Position numbers and translations under genes: made by a program
Assembly: GCA_030544215.1 (NCBI GenBank)
Contig: JARZZO010000003.1
Location: forward strand, 31,562,379 to 31,626,378
Reading direction: 5' to 3'
DNA length: 64,000 nucleotides
From: Zantedeschia hybrid cultivar
Taxonomy: Eukaryota > Streptophyta > Magnoliopsida > Alismatales > Araceae
Notes under the pieces: model-generated
Databases searched by the model: none
What the model was told of the DNA's origin: nothing
What the model saw: the letters and a program-made list of their open reading frames with translations, nothing else
In this document: positions 1 through 10,273 of the stretch, piece after piece
Layout of the letters: the number at the start of each line of letters is the position of its first letter
How positions within the stretch are numbered: the first letter of the stretch is position 1

Positions 1-1694
1 TATATTAGTATACTCACTTATGTTTTTCATAGGTAAGCATCGTTTGATTTTATTAACATTTATTATTTGTAAATGTTTAGTACATTAGCATAATATTTTT
101 CATGTTTAATCTGTATCAAAATAGTCATTTAATATGTGTTACATGTACTTCTTTGTCTTAACCCACCTTTGTCACACTCAACACGTATCTAATTAATTGT
201 TTACATTTTTTCTGTTTTTTTATTTTATTTTTGGGCCCTTTTATACCCGTATCGGCTGATACGGCTAGTACCGGTATTGCCATCCATGTTTGGATATGAA
301 TTTGTTTATTCTATTTTTACCGTTATATGATGAACATGTTTTATAATCTTAAATTTCACCTTTTAATAGCTTAACATTTTGTTTCAAGGTTATGCAACAA
401 TTAGATATCTACATAAAATTGGGGACCATTATACCTTGGCACAAATCCAAACTGATTTTCAAAAACACTGTCACAAGCCTAAGACTCTTTATTAATCCTC
501 TTAAAGCTTCATAGTATGATTTATTAAGTCTAATACCATGATATTTGTTGCAGTTTTCTATATGACCTACTAAGTTTAATACCATGATATTCCTTGCAAT
601 TTTCTATATCCCATTTGTTTTAAAGAAGGAACCAAAATATTTTTCCAATCATCAGCATTCTTCTCTCTTTTAAAATCTTATTAAAAAGTCTAATCAGCCA
701 CTTAATGCCTTTACCAACACAACCGATAACTTTTTTCAAACTTCAATAGGCATACCATTCGAACAAACAGCCTAACAGACCTTCATCCTTCATAAAGCAT
801 CCTCAACTTCTAAAGTCCTAGTCCACCAAAAGTAACAAAAGTGATTTGGCCCAACTGACTCATTAGTTCCCTCAAAAGATAGACCTCTGCAGTGATCCAC
901 GTTTAATAATTTCTTAAAATACGTGCATCATTTCTTCTTAATCTCAAATCTTAAACTAAAACTCTTTGATCATCATTCTATAGCCTTCAACTTAGCTTCA
1001 TTAGCAACCTTCTTAATATTCTTTTTTGCAATTTGGTATTCTTTTAAGGTTTAATTATTTTTATTCTTTTGCAATGATTTAAAGTGTTATCGTTTATCTT
1101 TTATAGCCTTTTGAATTTCATCACTCCACCACCAAATCTCCTTTCTAGAAATCTTTCCACCTTTAGATTTACAGAAGATCTCTTTCATTGCTCTTTTTAG
1201 ACAACTAGCCATTCTATTCCACATTGTATATATTATTCATTTGAAATTCCATATTTCTTTTTTAATAAATGAATTTTAAATGTATCTAATGATTCTAACC
1301 TTCCTCTTTTCGAATTCCATCATTTAATCTGAGGACAACCTTTTAGTACAACCTTTTTCATCCAAAACTTTGAGTATAACCATCCATTACCAAAGCTCTA
1401 TGTTGAGAGGAAAACCTTTCTCCAAGTGTAACTTTACAATCTTTGCATAATAAGAAAATAATCTACTTAACTTTTATGTATCCTACTTCCATAAGTTATT
1501 AAGTGTCCATCTCTCTTTAAAGTAAGCATTTGCAATTATTAGATCACAGACAATAGTAAAGTGAAAAACAGCATCAATCATGCCATTTCTTTTACCAAAG
1601 CCAAAGCCTCTATGTTCCCTCTCATAACATCTATTATTCTTGCATACATGGCCATTACTTCTCCAAGAAAAATCCTCAGACCATTAGGAATATC

Positions 1695-1908
1695 TTTTTT
1701 TAATAATTAAAAGAGTAAACCCACAAACCTAGGATTGAGCCCCATATTATCAATACCCTAAGTCGTGGGCCTGCAAAACCTCACTTTGGTAGTGCCCCCC
1801 GCACACCCCCAACCCAAATAAACCCTCGGGCCCAGTAAAGTCCATGAGACAGAACTTACCTAGACCCCTGGTTGGGCCCGCCAAACCCCTGAGGAATACC
1901 TTGGGTTA
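1695..1908 (-). mobile_element. SINE-like insertion inside the LINE relic
   Basis: The LINE frame stops at about 1908 and resumes at about 1695, so about 215 bp is foreign. Read on the minus strand it is GC-rich at first, has a pol III box-B-like word (GGCTCAATCC, near 1735), and ends in an A-rich tail (TTAATTATTAAAAAAA). That is the layout of a tRNA-derived SINE. No clean target duplication or box A could be fixed, so the class is tentative. Confidence 0.4.
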
Positions 1909-2068
1909 TACCATCAGAATTATCCTAAAATTCTTTTTTAACACCACCTTATAACACATTAATGATATTTAAAATCTCTTCTCCTAAAACAAGTTTGACT
2001 AGCATAAGTATATTCCCCTCCCTCTTGGCTTCTATAACTTTGTCTTCTAAATCTTTATTTATAATAAG

Positions 2069-2436
2069 AGTAACACTTGTTGCAGTGACCCCAGTGCTGC
2101 ACAGAGGGTCAATGCAGTGGGGTAAAAAAATATTTTTTTTGAATTTTGTTAGGTCAACCCTGAGGTGCCCTACACATCTGTACAGAACATCTCCGATCGA
2201 ATGACCCCAAAAAAAAAATCTGAAAAATCAAAAATCGAGCCCCAATGAATAGTAAAAAAGGGCCCAAGAAGAGTTTTTTATTTTTCATATTTTTTTGATT
2301 GTCCGATTAGAGATCAGCATGTACGGATGTGTAGGGCACCTCCTAGGCAAACATTTAAAAAAAATCAAAAAATATTTTAACCCACTGCATTGACCCTCAA
2401 TGCAACACTAGGGTCAGTGAAGCAACTGTTACTTTT
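2069..2436. mobile_element. MITE, family M (copy M1)
   Basis: The two ends form long imperfect inverted repeats. The left starts GTAACACTTGTTGCAGTGAC and the right, reversed, GTAACAGTTGCTTCACTGAC. Pairing continues inward for more than 100 bp through the shared words GGGTCAATGCAGTGG and AGGTGCCCTACACATC. It interrupts the endonuclease of the LINE relic, and a tattat-like word flanks both sides. Two further copies of the family lie at 5010-5943 and 58742-59013. There is no coding capacity. Confidence 0.75.
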
Positions 2437-3218
2437 ACAATAATAGCTGCACATTTTCAGTTATTGCTTTTGCATATATATCATACCTTATAGCCTTCAA
2501 TTTATTTTGCTTTAGATCCCTACAACTTGATTTCTTGTAAACAAGCTATGTTGACCCTCCAATCTCTCATTAGTTCTGCTAATTCCATACTCTTAGAAGT
2601 TCAGGTTCATATATTCCACATAGGTAAACGTACTTTATTCTTTTGGACTAACTTCTTTACTCATGTACTTATGTGATCTTTTAGTGTGCTTGGAGTGGGA
2701 ACAACAAGAGCTAAATATGATAACCAAATTCTTTTTCTTCCCACTTTTTTTATCATTAAGATGGCAATGATCAGCATTAAACATTATTGCCGAAGTTAAC
2801 TAGGCAAGGGAAGAGAATTAGTTTCAGCTAAAAATAAGCAGAGGAGAAAGAGCGACCCTCCCTAAACACATAATACTACTTCCTAATTTCTCTAGTGCAA
2901 ATTATAGAGATCAAGGTGAAAAGGAGCTCTAAACCACCATTATCCAACTCGATAAGCTACAACATTAAAATCTGACCCGCTGTCAAACATTCCCATCAAA
3001 TCATTATCTAGTACCCATGATACATGCACCATAAACTCTTAATAAGCACATGAACAATAAACCTTTGACCAAATGGCATTTCTTCCTTTTCTCATTTTGA
3101 ATGTCGCTTACCGAGAAAAAGGTTTGTAAAGAACAAACCATTTGTAAAGAACAAACCATTCAACATGCGTATAGTTAATAAAGTACATTGGCCTAACAGA
3201 TAACGTAGAATTATTTAC

Positions 3219-4799
3219 CACATGTTTTACAGCCTTCAAGAATTCAGGCCTCCGATGATTTTTTGCATCAAATGCAGAAAGGCTATTCAAGAGTGCAGCT
3301 GGAGTTGAAACAAGTATATCAGGTTGAACAATTGGCCATCCCTGCAGAACACTTTCCAAGGGTATCCATTAGAATACTAGAACCCTAAAGCTACAAATAA
3401 AGAATCAATTTAGGCATCCTTTAAACATATGCACGTTGACCATCATATATGCAGAATTTAGGACTGTGCTGTAGATAATGTAGCATACAAATTAGATAGT
3501 AAAATGTTAGAAGCATACTGAACTCCACAATCACATTGAAAGATCCTATGAACATCCAAATTATAAACACTAGCACAAAGCAACTTACATGCCGCCCGCA
3601 GACAGTAGAGACCTTAAGGAGAGGTTTGCCCTGATCATCACATAGAGAATTGGCCATTTCCGCTACTTGTTCACACAACATAACATTAGGGCAAAGGACA
3701 AGAGAAATTCCTGTAGTATGAGGGACTTGGTCTGCATCATCGGTCGAACCTTCAGACATGGCAAATAGTTGGTTGAACAATGGCACCAAGTAGCCATGTG
3801 TTTTACCGCTGCCAGTTTCTGCAGCAACAATAACATCATTTCCTGAGAGTACATGAGGTATAGAGGCAGCCTGCAATCCAGAAATATATAGTTATACGGT
3901 CATCCTCAAAAACTTTAACATCTTGTCGTTATATGCTCATGACAAACCCAAAAAAGAGAGATACAACCGATACTTCCAAAGACATTAAGGGGTCGTCCCA
4001 TTTGTTGTAAAATACCGTAAAACACCATAAAATACAGTAAAATTCTCCTACAAAAAGCATGTTACGTCTTATGTCAAACCCAACGTTCCCTTAATGGAAA
4101 ATCTCATTCCGAACTACGGAGGCAAGAAACACTCCTACCTTGGTGGAATACATTGTAAAGGAAAACGATGTGAACAAGAATGCAAAGCAAAACAGAATCA
4201 AAACTGTTTCTTCTGTCTTCAGATGAAGTCGATGAAAGTGGTTTTACAAGGCAACCTGACGCTGCAGACAGTTGGCACCTTGTCTACTAAACAACACAAA
4301 GATTGCATCTTTCTGCATCCCAATTTCGTTTTGGCATTCAGCCGAACACTTAAAATACCAAAACAGAGTGGGGCGCGGACGAAAGCAGAGAAGAGACGCC
4401 CACCTGAACAAGCGAAGGCCTGTCAAGGGAGACCCTAGACAATGCTCGAGAGAGGCGCTCAGAGATGCCCAGGGACTCCCAGGTTACCCCCTCCTCCGCG
4501 TGGAAGGTGGACCCGCCCGCACCTTCCTCCGCCTCGGCGGCCGCCGCCGTCCCGAACGGCCTCGTCGCCCTCCCAGATACCGGAGACATCTTCCCCCGGA
4601 AGCGCAGAGAGGCGGAGGAGGACGAAGTGGAGGGAGCGACGGCAGAAGTCGAGAAGGGTTGGCGCAGCCACGACTGGTCGGAGAGAGGGAGGAGGACGAG
4701 GAGGTGCCTGCGGTGAGGACGGCGCGGAGGGAGCGAAGCGCGCGGCAGGAGCTTGGCGGAAAGGAGGTGGTGACACCTCATCACTGTGCCCGCTGCCAT
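3219..4799 (-). CDS. RH22: DEAD-box ATP-dependent RNA helicase, RH22-like, exons 1-3 only (partial)
   Basis: Three exons join in frame (phase 0) with GT-AG introns: exon 1 4799-4404 (132 codons, ATG at 4799-4797), exon 2 3870-3589 (94 codons), exon 3 3341-3219 (41 codons). Exon 1 starts with an Arg/Ser/Leu-rich stretch poor in acidic residues, typical of an organelle transit peptide, and ends with the Q-motif region (VTWESLGISERL ... RPSLVQ). Exon 2 has motif I AAETGSGKT, followed by LVLCPNVMLCEQV (motif Ia region). Exon 3 has DILVSTPAALLN (motif Ib region). The wording matches plant RH22, known as a chloroplast helicase needed for plastid ribosome assembly. The exons with the DEAD box, SAT and the C-terminal RecA domain are not found between 1 and 3218, so intron 3 would exceed 3.2 kb and contain the LINE relic, or the gene is broken. 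A MITE starts about 210 bp upstream of the ATG. The ORF itself is intact so far as seen. Confidence 0.85.
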
Positions 4800-5009
4800 G
4801 GGAGCGACGCGGGGTTGCACGCGCGGTGGTCGGCGATTTCCCGCGCAGCAGGCGCGGGGAAGGAGTTCGCTAATGGCTACGAGCCTACAGCTGGAAGTGA
4901 AGATGTTTCAAAGACTCCAGTTCTGCGGGGGATAACAGGGGCTTTAGGGCGTGTTGTGCACCACGTCAAGTCGAGGTCATTTTTACCTGAGTAATACCTG
5001 CTGACGGGC

Positions 5010-5943
5010 ACGGAGGTGGTAATTTTTTTAAAAAAAAAAGTAAAATATTTTTAGGTAGAACCCCACATGTCCTGTGTGGCCTTATGACCCTAAAATCCGA
5101 TCTCTAATCTAATGACCTAAAATTTATAAAAAGATAAATATTTGTTGCACCACCTAAGTGGCAACAGTGTCCACGTAGAATGCACCTTCTAACCCAAAAC
5201 CTCCACTGGTGCCCCCCACATGTCTCATGTAACGTAATAATCGCATTAACCCACACTGACGTCAGTGCACATAAGTGTCTTTTGAAAACAAAAACAAAAA
5301 AAACTTTTTCACTCAAAATTTTGGAGAACATATATGCACTCGGGGGCATGTACAAAGATTTAGGGAGCATGTTCACGACCTAGATTTTGTACATGCTATC
5401 GAGAGTATGTACATGCTCTAGGGAGCATATGCTCCCCATACCTTATGTATGCTCCCGGAGGCCTATATGTGCTCTCGGGAGCATGTATACGCTCTCCAAA
5501 ATCTAGTGCGAAAAGTATTTTTTTCTTTTCAAGGAGCGTCCATGTGTATTGATGTCGGCACACGTCAGCACTATTATTGTGCTGCAAGAGGCACGTGGAG
5601 TTGTCAAGCGACGGCTTTAGGTTAAAGGATACATTCCACGTGAGCATTGTTACATCATAAATGGTGCAACAAGTATTTCTCTTATGAAAAATAAAAAATC
5701 GAAACCCAGTAAACAGTAAAAAGGGCCCTTAATGGATCAAGCTCAATAACATTGTTTTTTTTTTTCAAAACTTTTTGGGTCATCGGATCTGACATCGAAT
5801 TATATGACCATGTATGACATATGGGAGCTGACCTAAATTTTTTTTGAAAAAATCCTTTTTTGTTTTTGTTTTACCCCCTTGCAATGTCCCCTTTGAACTT
5901 CAATGCCCCTAATTGCAGCAAAGGGGACATTGCATAAGTATGA
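5010..5943. mobile_element. MITE, family M (copy M2), carrying a nested fold-back element
   Basis: The right end, reversed, reads GTCATACTTATGCAATGTCCC, matching the ends of the copies at 2069 and 58742. The left arm (about 5010-5135) carries the matching inner words (CCCACATGTCCTGTGTGGCC, then GATCTCTAATCTAATGACC) but lacks the terminal bases. The centre word AAAATCGAAACCCAGTAAAC is shared with copy M1. A separate palindromic element occupies 5142-5672. It lies about 210 bp upstream of the helicase start codon. Confidence 0.7.
5142..5672. mobile_element. Fold-back MITE nested in copy M2
   Basis: Terminal repeats TTGTTGCACCA (5142-5152) and its complement (5662-5672) begin two arms that pair almost throughout the element, including TCCACGTAGAATG/CACGTGGAATG and TTTTGGAGA near the loop. 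The centre (5340-5500) repeats variants of GGGAGCATGTA about ten times in both orientations. It is non-coding. The superfamily was not determined, and no clear target duplication was seen. Confidence 0.7.
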
Positions 5944-6343
5944 CTCTTTTAACCTAGGACTTCATTGACGTGTCCAAAATATTGTAAAATCTTAGTTTTA
6001 AAATCATCAGATTTTAAAACCAGTAAAAATAAAATTTTTGATTTTAAAATTACTACTTTTGAAATCTCCTATTTTGGTTTACTGTGATTTTCGATTGTAA
6101 ATCAAAATTAACTAAAAGAAAGATTTTAAAGGTCAATTATTTTTAAAATATGACAATTTTCGACGCACCGAACACTCCAAATACAAGTAAAACATCATTT
6201 TACGGTTGTTTACTATGTTTTACGGTGCACCAAATGCACCAAACGACACCCTAGAGATTTTTATTTTCAGTCTCTATAATTTTTTAATATTTTTTATAAC
6301 TCCCTATAATCTTTATACTTTCTGAAAATCCTCATAATATTAA

Positions 6344-6617
6344 GGGTCTTTTTACATATAATTTTCTATAATCTTTTGATATTACAAATAAGCCTCCCTA
6401 ATATGATTATTTACAAATAAACTTCCACAATCGCAACTTTCTTACAAATAAGACATTTTAAGAACTTATTTGTAACACCCTCAAGGACTTATTTGTAAGC
6501 TTTAGGGGCCTTTCACTAATTCACGTTAGATTATACGAGTTTATTTGTAAATAGTCAGATTAGGGAGGCTTATATGTAATATTTTGATATTATGGGGACT
6601 TATATGTAAAAAACTCA
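6344..6617. mobile_element. Fold-back MITE, family F (copy F1)
   Basis: Left arm CTTTTTACATATAA ... GATATTACAAATAAGCC pairs with the right arm, whose reverse reads TTTTTTACATATAAG ... ATATTACATATAAGCC. Both arms continue with TCCCTAAT..GA.TATTTACAAATAAAC. The words ACAAATAA and TTATTTGT recur along the whole element. A related copy lies at 55757-56028 in the TANGO2-like gene's intron 3. No coding content. Confidence 0.65.
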
Positions 6618-6965
6618 ATCTTTAAATCACCCTTAAAATGTTCGGACAGAGAGATATTTTAGGGAGGGCTGAATGATTTTTTTCTTAAGATAGTTTAAAT
6701 GATTGAAGGAATTAATAAAGAATATAAAATTTGTAGAAACTTATACGAAATAATGAAACATCAAATAAAAATTTCTATCTGAAAATAACAAGTTAATGAC
6801 GTATCCTAAATAAGGTGAATGGATCTTTATGTGTTCCCTCTCACATTCCACTCGGAAGATCCATATCCCAACGGCTTGTGACTTTCAGGTTGGGGTCTGC
6901 ACGGAGGAAGCAATTTTTTTTTTTTTTTTTTAAGGTGGAGGTGTGCGTAGGGGCGGCCAAGCGCT

Positions 6966-7685
6966 TGTTGGAGCTTCTCCTTGGTTCCTGATCAATGCCC
7001 GGCAGGAGCAGCCCCGCTAGAATATTCCGAGCACGCGTAGCTGTTGTGAATTTGTATTGAATAATGATTTTTGAGAAATTTTCTCCTAAGAGAACTGAAA
7101 AGAATCTAGGAAGAACGCAGCGAGAGGAAGGAGAAAAATGGAAATTAGAGAACAGTTTTTAAGAAATTCGGGGTTCAGAATACTTGCCCTGATTAGTTGA
7201 CTCTAGGGATGCAAATGGTAACCAATAATCCAATTATTTAATTGGCCATTAGTTTATCGGACAGTTAACCGATAGTCTTTTTGAACCAATATGTATAGCG
7301 GATAAGATAGCATATACACTTTTGTTATGATCGAATACATATGTATGGTACACTAAAGATTCGATTATCCAACCGATTACTATAGGACAATTAACAGATA
7401 ATTTTTATAAACCGATAACATAACAGATATGATTAAGAATCTATCTTGGATCCGCACCAAATCTAATCCATTTGCAATCCTAGTTGACTTCCATTTATTT
7501 TATAGATCCATTGCATGTTCTGTTAAGGGAAGGTCTTGCCACAATTGGCAGTTCATCCCAACCATCTATAACAGAATTTGGTTACAAGAATTGTGGTGCA
7601 AACACTCCAGCTCAGCTACGTTGTTCCTAGCGTCGGGCAGTTGTGACGATTAATGAATGGTACACAAGACCGTTAAAACAGTGCA
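6966..7685 (-). repeat. LTR of element A (3' LTR on the minus strand)
   Basis: It starts TGTTGGAGCTTCTCCTTGG and ends AAACAGTGCA. It aligns with 26952-28690 in two blocks (6966-7203 to 26952-27198, and 7483-7685 to 28458-28690), separated by a different insertion in each copy. Differences between copies are numerous, so the element is old. Confidence 0.85.
7204..7482. mobile_element. hAT-type MITE inside the left LTR of element A
   Basis: Terminal inverted repeats TAGGGATGCAAATGG (left) and TAGGATTGCAAATGG (right, reversed) match at 13 of 15 bases. They are flanked by an 8-bp duplication, gttgactc (7196-7203) and gttgactt (7483-7490), one mismatch. TIR and 8-bp TSD are those of non-autonomous hAT elements. 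The AT-rich interior has no transposase. Confidence 0.85.
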
Positions 7686-8457
7686 CGTATCAAATTCCTC
7701 ATCCTGTTGAAGGACTGTCTTGCTCTCAAGGTTGAAATCAGGAAGTTGATCAATGAAATCATAATAGTTGTTTTATGTGACATCTTCAAGCGCAGTTTCC
7801 TTCCATGATGCTTCTTCAATTCTGAGATACGAAAAACTCGATGAATTTTACTGTCAGTTGGTAAATCTAACTTATACGCGACGAACCAATTCGATCAATA
7901 ATCTAATAGGGGCCATAGTATCTTGCAAAGAGCTTATAGTTATAACAGCGAACTAAACTGGGTTTGCAATTTCATATACACCCAATTGCCTATATTAAAA
8001 GATCTATCCAATCTATGTGAATCCACAAGTTTCTTCATATGAGACTGGGTTGTATGTAGGTGTTGTTTGAGTTCTGATAAAATCTGATCTCTCTTGGATA
8101 GGCTTTTAGCCACCTCTTGCACAGATGTAGTTCCCGGAACATATGACAAAACAGTAGGAGGTGGAACACCAAAGACAGACTCATACAGGGAAATGTCAGT
8201 GGAAGAATGTACACGAGCACCTGAGGTAGCTTTCTAGACAATGATTGAGTACCTCTGTTTTCCCATCCGTCCAAGGATGAAGGCCGAACTCATCTTCAGT
8301 TGAATGCCCTGAGCATGAAATAATTCCTTCTGAAATTTACTTGTAAGGATGGCATCTCTATTAGAAACAATTGATTTGGGAACCCCATGCAGTTTCCCTG
8401 TATAACAAATGAATTATTTGGCAACTGAAACAGCCGTATAAGGGTGCTTACTTTTTT

Positions 8458-8725
8458 TTGATCAGTAGCACAATGGAACTAGGGCATGGTGCCTAACTCG
8501 GAGGAGCTGGGATCGAGCCGACCGGAGGCCTAAGATTTTCCTTCCAAGAGAAAGATATTTTTCCTCACTCGATGAGAAATATTGTTGCCTGAGGCATAAA
8601 CTTCCACGGAGTACTGCGAAATTCCTTCTAAATAGGATAGAGACCCGCGGGATCAAACCCGCGATCAGCTCCCGAGTGGGAGCACGGCGTCCTGCCCAGC
8701 GCCACTGCGCTACGGGCCTACGGAC
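8458..8725 (-). mobile_element. tRNA-derived SINE in the integrase of element A
   Basis: Read on the minus strand, the head is tRNA-like: a box A word TAGCGCAGTGGCGC (near 8700), a CTCCC/GGGAG stem and box B GGGTTTGATCCC (near 8650). A body of about 170 bp unrelated to tRNA follows. It separates two parts of the integrase (SKYAHF and the following VAK block). The left end borders a T-run (8452-8459), the complement of the A-tail. It is not a functional tRNA: no complete cloverleaf and no acceptor pairing. Confidence 0.7.
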
Positions 8726-8940
8726 GTAGGAGGGTGCTTACGTGAAAGGAAATGAGCATATTTAGATAGTCTGTCCACCACTACTAAAATCACTGATTTG
8801 CTTTAAGAAATTGGTAGGCCATCTATAAAATCCATAGATATATCAGTCCATATGCTGTCAATAGGCAATGGTTGTAAGAGCCCAGCAAGGGGTTGAGTGA
8901 TGTACTTACATTGCTAACAAACATCACAATGTTTTAATTT

Positions 8941-9345
8941 TTTTTTTTAATGTGGATGGCGCCGCACGTATTATAAAGAAAAGTGTAAATGTACAAAAGA
9001 GAAGGGAAGACAACAAAATCCCCTCTATACATAACACTCAAAGGGTGCCACCCTCAACAACTCACCTCTCCTTCAAAAGACAAAATAAGGAGGAATTACA
9101 AGAGTCCAAGTTACAAGAAAAATGAGCCCACTCTTGGACCTTGACACACACGAAAGAGAAAATCCTAGTAGGAGTACCCGCTTCCCTCCTAAAAATCCTC
9201 GTATTGGGTAGTCCAAATTATGACATGAAGGATCAACCACCACAACTTCTGATCCTACTTCAAAGTCCATGGTCTCCCCCAGGAGAGAAGAAGACTCCCA
9301 AAAGAATCGAAACAAAGGTAATGCGCTTGAAAATGATCTCCGATT
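8941..9345 (-). mobile_element. LINE 3'-end fragment in the integrase of element A
   Basis: A run of about 12 T (8940-8951) is the complement of a poly(A) tail. To its right, read on the minus strand, is typical plant L1 3'-UTR wording (TTGTACATTTACAC, then TTTCTTTATAATACGTGCGG) just before the tail. It interrupts the integrase zinc-binding domain between the VKSYI and CDVC blocks. It is 5' truncated, and the exact 5' junction is uncertain. Confidence 0.6.
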
Positions 9346-9453
9346 GCCACACTTCCAATATAACTTTTCACACTAGAATTAATACCTTTCCAATAAAAAC
9401 TCTTCATTCGATGCAAAGTTTTATGATAACCAAAGTGCCCACCTTCCAGAGAA

Positions 9454-10273
9454 TCATGATACGCACCAATAATCTTTAGATAAGTGATGTTGAGGATGTA
9501 AATAAATTAAATTCTTGATATACAATGTGCCATTTCTAAGAGAATGATATTGTAGATCAAGCTTGCCCTCCACCCACTGTTGCATAAGTTCTTTCAAGTG
9601 AGCATCATTAGTTAAATCAGTTTGCAAATCGAGAAACCAGTCAAGGGCGACAATTAAAATAGGCATGTAATAATATGTCCTCCGCTCTTCTAGATAAAGC
9701 ATCTGCTGCCTTATTATGGTGACCAGCCTTATATCTAAGGTGAAATCAAATCCCATGAGTTTGACTAACCAGGGATGTTGAGCAGTACATAGTTTTTGTT
9801 GTAGAAGATATCTAAGGCTTTGATGATCAGTGTGGATGATAAACTTCCTGTGAATTAAGTATGATTTCCACTTATGCACGGTAAAAATAATGGCCTCCAT
9901 CTCCTTTCCATATGTAGAGAGTCCTAATTGTCTAGAAGCAAAAAATTTGCTAAGATAAGCAATTGGACAGTTTGCATAAGCACTGCCCCAATACTAGAGC
10001 CAATAGCATCACATTCCAATACAAAAGATAGAAAATTTTGGAAGAGCTAATGCAGGTGCTGATACTATGGCTTGTTTTAGCTTAGTAAAAGCATGTTTTG
10101 CTTGTGCATTCCAAGTAAAACCATCTGCTGTAATAACTTTATTAGAGAGGGAAGCAAGCTGACAATAGCCTTGGATAAATTTTCTATAGTATCCAGTGAG
10201 GCCGCCTAAGAACCCCCTCAATGCTTTGAGAAATTTTTTAATAGGCCAATCCAACATAGCTTTAATCTTAGAT
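9454..10273 (-). pseudogene. Reverse transcriptase C-terminal part and RNase H remnant of element A
   Basis: The minus strand gives SKIKAMLDWPIKKFLKALRG then GYYRKFIQGY (10270-10130), the gypsy RT-RNase H connection. F.WN..A..AF..LK and APALALPKF follow (about 10120-10030). A separate frame has the RNase H part HKWKSYLIHRKFIIHTDHQSLRYLL (about 9880-9800) and WLVKLMGFDF. The conserved first RNase H block (TDASG region) is lost near 9950. The upstream RT half is at 21030-21560, across the copia insertion. Confidence 0.8.

Larger units (their letters stand above)
390..2700 (-). mobile_element. RTE-clade non-LTR retrotransposon (LINE) relic: endonuclease plus start of RT
   Basis: Read on the minus strand, broken frames give an ordered series of motifs known from plant RTE-type LINEs. 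Near 2560 is RDWRVNIACLQEIK (start of the apurinic-type endonuclease). Near 1990 is LVLGEEILNIINV. Near 1590 is GFGFGKRNGMIDAVFHF with LIIANAYF. Near 1180 is a KEIWWWSDEIQKAIK-type linker. Near 650 is FNKILKERR, followed by NCKEYHGIKL, the first RT block. The order fits one element transcribed right to left. Stops and frameshifts are frequent, and it is interrupted at about 1695-1908 and 2069-2436. A small tandem duplication (about 45 bp) lies at 500-600. The RT catalytic block is not visible, so the 3' part is lost or lies beyond the left edge. It probably lies in intron 3 of the helicase gene to its right. Clade assignment rests on motif recall. Confidence 0.72.
7940..9500 (-). pseudogene. 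Integrase remnant of element A
   Basis: Minus-strand fragments, from right to left, give the zinc-binding part (SFYWKGINSSVKSYI near 9370, then CDVC near 8925), core pieces ([17 protein letters not shown] near 8835; KSVILVVVDRLSKYAHFLS just after; HGVPKSIVSNRDAIL near 8350) and the C-terminal part (VQEVAKSLSKRDQILSELKQ near 8100; FNIGNWVYMKLQ near 7990). The first two catalytic Asp regions are recognisable. A Glu-bearing third motif is not clear. The frame is interrupted by the LINE tail at 8941-9345 and the SINE at 8458-8725, and has in-frame stops. Confidence 0.75.

Noticed and set aside
4272..4994. Long plus-strand open frame opposite helicase exon 1
   Set aside because: It is the GC-rich complement of a well-supported exon; no family resemblance.
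3985..6255. Possible single Tourist-type element from GGGGTCGTCCCATTTG (about 3988) to CAAACGACACCC (about 6253)
   Set aside because: It would contain helicase exon 1 and the M2 MITE; the ends are more likely parts of separate old elements.
8640..8725. tRNA-like sequence with box A and box B
   Set aside because: It lacks a full cloverleaf with acceptor pairing, is followed by a SINE body, and sits inside an integrase relic; called a SINE head, not a tRNA gene.
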